From contig JAMLIV010000014.1 of assembly GCA_023954075.1 (NCBI GenBank), positions 1 through 64,000 on the forward strand: a stretch of 64,000 nucleotides of DNA, given 5' to 3'. This document shows positions 61,598 through 64,000 of the stretch, in pieces. Both the position numbers and the translations under genes were made by a program. Every line of letters begins with the position of its first letter. Position 1 is the stretch's first letter. The notes beneath the pieces are model-generated. The model was not told the origin of the DNA, searched no databases, and was given only the letters and a program-made list of their open reading frames with translations. This DNA comes from Lysobacteraceae bacterium. Its GTDB lineage: Bacteria; Pseudomonadota; Gammaproteobacteria; Xanthomonadales; Xanthomonadaceae.

Positions 61598-62277
61598 TGC
61601 CCGCCGCACGCGCGCTGCTGCATCGCATGCGGGCCGCCGTTGCTGCGGCGGTGTTTTTGCTGGCGGTGGTTCCGTCGTCCGGTGCCGCCCGCGCCGATGA
61701 CGCCGCGCCTGCCGCAGCGGCCGATGCGGGGCTTTCCGATCTGCGCGAACGCATCGCCGCCGCGCCGGTTCTTCGCGGCGAATTCACCCAGGAAAAGCAC
61801 GTCGAAGGATTCCGCAATCCGCTCAGGTCGAGCGGGCGTTTCCTGATGGCGCGCTCGCATGGCGTCCTGTGGCAGACCCTGGCACCGTTTCCTTCCGAAG
61901 TGGTGCTCACGCGCGATCGCATCCTCAGCCGGCAGGAGGACGGGACCACGCGGGTGGAGATGGACTCGCGCCAGCAGCCGGCGCTGCGGACGATCAACGC
62001 GGTGATGTTCGCGCTGATGGGAGGCGACGTGGCGGTGCTGGCCGAGCGCTTCGAGGCGAAGGCGACACTGTCTCCCCAAGGCGACTGGCGGCTGGTGCTG
62101 GTGCCTCGCGCCGACGCCATCGCGCAGGCGTTCGAGCGCGTCACGCTGGAGGGCGATCGGCACGTGCGGCGCGTCGAGATGAACGATCGAGGCGGCGACC
62201 GCACCGTCCTGGTCTTTTCCAATCTCCTGGAGGAGCCGGCAGATCTGACCGACGACGAGGCCCGCCGCTTTGAATGA
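61594..62277 (+). CDS. LolA-like periplasmic lipid carrier of aryl-polyene cluster
   Basis: A 227-residue exported protein with an N-terminal signal segment (about 10-33) and a LolA-like beta fold: APVLRGEFTQEKHVEGFRNP, SSGRFLMARSHGVLWQTLAP and a long VLTRDRILSRQEDG region. LolA relatives in these clusters are thought to carry the pigment lipid across the periplasm together with the MMPL exporter encoded next. It overlaps the following gene by 8 nt. Confidence 0.85.
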   Translation: MMPAARALLHRMRAAVAAAVFLLAVVPSSGAARADDAAPAAAADAGLSDLRERIAAAPVLRGEFTQEKHVEGFRNPLRSSGRFLMARSHGVLWQTLAPFPSEVVLTRDRILSRQEDGTTRVEMDSRQQPALRTINAVMFALMGGDVAVLAERFEAKATLSPQGDWRLVLVPRADAIAQAFERVTLEGDRHVRRVEMNDRGGDRTVLVFSNLLEEPADLTDDEARRFE

Positions 62278-64000
62278 CCCCGGCTCGCGACGTCACAGGC
62301 CGTGGCTGGCGTGGATATGGTTTGCGGTCACGCTGGCCGTGGGCGTCCACCAGGTGGATTTCTGGCGGCAGATGCCGATCGAAAGCGACGTCATGGCGCT
62401 GTTGCCGCAGGATGCGAACGATCCGGTACTCAACGACGTCACCCGACGTATCGCCGACGCCAGCGCGCAGAAGATCGTGGTGCTGCTCGGCTCTGCCGAT
62501 GCCTCGGGCGCGCGCGCAGCCGCCGGAGCCTACCGCGGAGCGCTGGCGGCGCTGGATCGACAGACACCCCTGCCGTTCGCCGAAAGCGAGGCGATGGCGG
62601 GCTGGTTCGATGCGGCACGCGCGTTCTTTCTCCCCTGGCGCGACCGCCTGCTGACGCCGGAGCAGCGCGAGCGCCTGGCGCAGGAGCGGACCGAGGCGCT
62701 GGCGCAGGAGGCGCTGGCCGCGCTTTACGGGCCGATCGGCGCGCCGCGCCTGGCGCAGTGGCAGGTCGACCCGCTCAATCTGTGGACCCAGTGGTGGCAA
62801 TCGCGCGCGATGGCCGCCGGTCTTCGCTTCGATGCCGATGGTCTCCTACACGCGCAGGACCGCGTGTGGGCCGTGCTGCAGCTGGAGACGCGCGGTTCGG
62901 CGTTCCGCCTGGACGGTGAGCCGGTCATCGAGCAGGCGCTCGACCATGCGGCGGCCGCAGCGCGGGCGGTTCGCCCGGACCTGCGCGAATTGCGCGCGGG
63001 GGTGCCGCTGCACGCCGAAGCCGCGGCAGTGCGCGCCAGCGGGGAGATGAGCCTCATCGGCTGGGGATCCCTTGCCGCGGTGCTGCTGCTGGCCTGGCTG
63101 GCGTTCGGCTCGCTGCGGCCGATCATGCTGGTGGCGCTGTCGCTGCTGGTGGGCGTGGCCACGGCGCTTTCCGTGACGGCGCTGGTATTCGGCAAGGTGC
63201 ATCTGCTGACCCTGGTCTTCGGGGCTAGCTTGGTGGGCGTGGCCGAGGACTACGGCATCCACTGGTTCGCCTCGCGCCAGGCCCATCCCGAACTCGAACG
63301 CGCGCGGCTGCTGCGCGTCCTGTTTCCCGGCCTGCTGCTGGCCTGGCTGACCAGCGCGCTGGCCTACTTCGCGCTTGGGCTGGCGTCCATCCCCGGCCTG
63401 CAGCAGATGGCCGTGTTCTCGGTGGCCGGGCTGGCGGCGGCATTCGTCACGGTCGTGTGCTGGTTTCCCTGGATCGATCGCCAGCCGCCGCCGGCCACGC
63501 GGCTTTCGCGCACCATGGATAACTGGATGGCGCGCTGGCCGCGGATGACACCGACCGCCGGATGGGCGCTGCTCGCCTGCCTCGCGCTCGGGTGGACGAT
63601 CACCGGCCTGCTGAAGCTGGAGGCGAATGACGACCTGCGCAATCTGCAGTCCTCGCCACAATCCCTCGTGGCGCAGCAGGTCGAAATCAGCCGCCTGCTG
63701 TCGATGCCCAGCCCGGCGCAGTTCTATCTGGTGCAGGCACCCGATGAGGAGACGCTGCTGGAGCGCGAGCGACGCCTCACCGCGCGACTGGCCGGCGAAG
63801 TGGCGCGGGGCCGGATCAACGGCTACCGGGCCATCAGCGACTGGCTGCCGTCGCGCGATCAGCAGGATCGCGACGCCGCGCTGACCCGGCGCGTGGAAAC
63901 CGCCGTACTAGACGAGGTGGCCGAAGTCACCGGCGAGGCACTTGAGCGCGCGGGTTTCGCCGCGGTTCCGCTGACGCTTCCCGAATGGCTGGCATCGCCG
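62270..64000 (+). CDS. MMPL/RND-type exporter of aryl-polyene cluster (C-terminus outside window)
   Basis: The frame is open for 577 codons to the right edge, so about a quarter or more of the protein is missing. A TTG start at 62270, 10 nt after GAGG and overlapping the LolA-like stop, is the only start that keeps the N-terminal helix (PWLAWIWFAVTLAVGVH). A periplasmic domain of about 230 residues is followed by a helix bundle with SLRPIMLVALSLLVGVATAL and ASLVGVAEDYGIHWF, the latter matching the MMPL family GxxxDY motif. Predicted to export the pigment or its lipid. Confidence 0.85.
   Translation, partial: MNDPGSRRHRPWLAWIWFAVTLAVGVHQVDFWRQMPIESDVMALLPQDANDPVLNDVTRRIADASAQKIVVLLGSADASGARAAAGAYRGALAALDRQTPLPFAESEAMAGWFDAARAFFLPWRDRLLTPEQRERLAQERTEALAQEALAALYGPIGAPRLAQWQVDPLNLWTQWWQSRAMAAGLRFDADGLLHAQDRVWAVLQLETRGSAFRLDGEPVIEQALDHAAAAARAVRPDLRELRAGVPLHAEAAAVRASGEMSLIGWGSLAAVLLLAWLAFGSLRPIMLVALSLLVGVATALSVTALVFGKVHLLTLVFGASLVGVAEDYGIHWFASRQAHPELERARLLRVLFPGLLLAWLTSALAYFALGLASIPGLQQMAVFSVAGLAAAFVTVVCWFPWIDRQPPPATRLSRTMDNWMARWPRMTPTAGWALLACLALGWTITGLLKLEANDDLRNLQSSPQSLVAQQVEISRLLSMPSPAQFYLVQAPDEETLLERERRLTARLAGEVARGRINGYRAISDWLPSRDQQDRDAALTRRVETAVLDEVAEVTGEALERAGFAAVPLTLPEWLASP

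Overview
The window is a high-GC chromosomal segment whose gene content and order point to the gammaproteobacterial order Lysobacterales (Xanthomonadales). The indicators are rhlB divergent from trxA-rho, trpD-trpC followed by a Clp-type CRP homologue and an E. coli-type speD, a histone H1-like Lys/Ala-rich protein, and an aryl-polyene (xanthomonadin-like) pigment cluster. Genus or species cannot be set from the sequence alone.

Layout. 1-3824 (minus): start of a type II secretion operon, gspC-gspD-gspE, with gspE running off the left edge. 3921-16569: core genes rhlB, trxA, rho, fabA-fabB, a DUF1508 protein, trpD-trpC, clp, speD, a glycine-zipper lipoprotein and an exported phosphoesterase. 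16624-17796: a PatB/MalY-type PLP enzyme. 17896-26134 (minus): a MacB-like export operon. Read in transcription order it is a small exported four-cysteine peptide, an exported CxxC thioredoxin-like protein, two FtsX-type permeases of lower GC, a membrane-fusion protein, an ATPase, two tandem 24-codon micro-ORFs, and two more FtsX-type permeases. 26427-27456: a frameshifted IS5-like transposase relic.

27631-41839 is the most unusual part: a cassette array of a chromosomal integron that has lost its integrase. Eleven cassettes, all on the minus strand, are separated by ten attC sites. A remnant encoding only the N-terminus of IntI lies at the right end, beside a candidate attI that contains two pairs of 13-bp-spaced repeats. 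Five attC sites are each interrupted at the same position and in the same orientation by an IS1111-group (IS110 family) element of about 1.5 kb. Two copies are intact and have equal length; three carry many small indels. Each intact copy has about 345 bp of non-coding sequence downstream of the transposase, where an IS1111 bridge/seekRNA is expected. Recognisable cassette products are a Tsi6-like immunity protein, an Abi_C abortive-infection protein and a DEDDh exonuclease with a BRCT domain. The other eight are small or unknown proteins, several of them membrane or exported.

41959-45619: an ABC-2 exporter with a DesK-type histidine kinase and NarL-type regulator (YvfRSTU-like), preceded by an ATGAC-N4-GTCAT dyad. 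45824-53273: leucyl aminopeptidase, HAD phosphatases, a Deg-family protease, the histone-like protein, an M50-like membrane protein, a small exported Tyr/Pro protein and a TonB-like protein. 53588-64000: the left part of an aryl-polyene cluster with ketosynthase-like protein, two acyltransferases, two acyl carrier proteins, a membrane protein, a fused acyl-AMP ligase/dehydratase, a glycosyltransferase, a MIO ammonia lyase, a thioesterase, a LolA-like protein and an MMPL exporter that runs off the right edge. These genes are tightly packed with frequent short overlaps and look like one operon.
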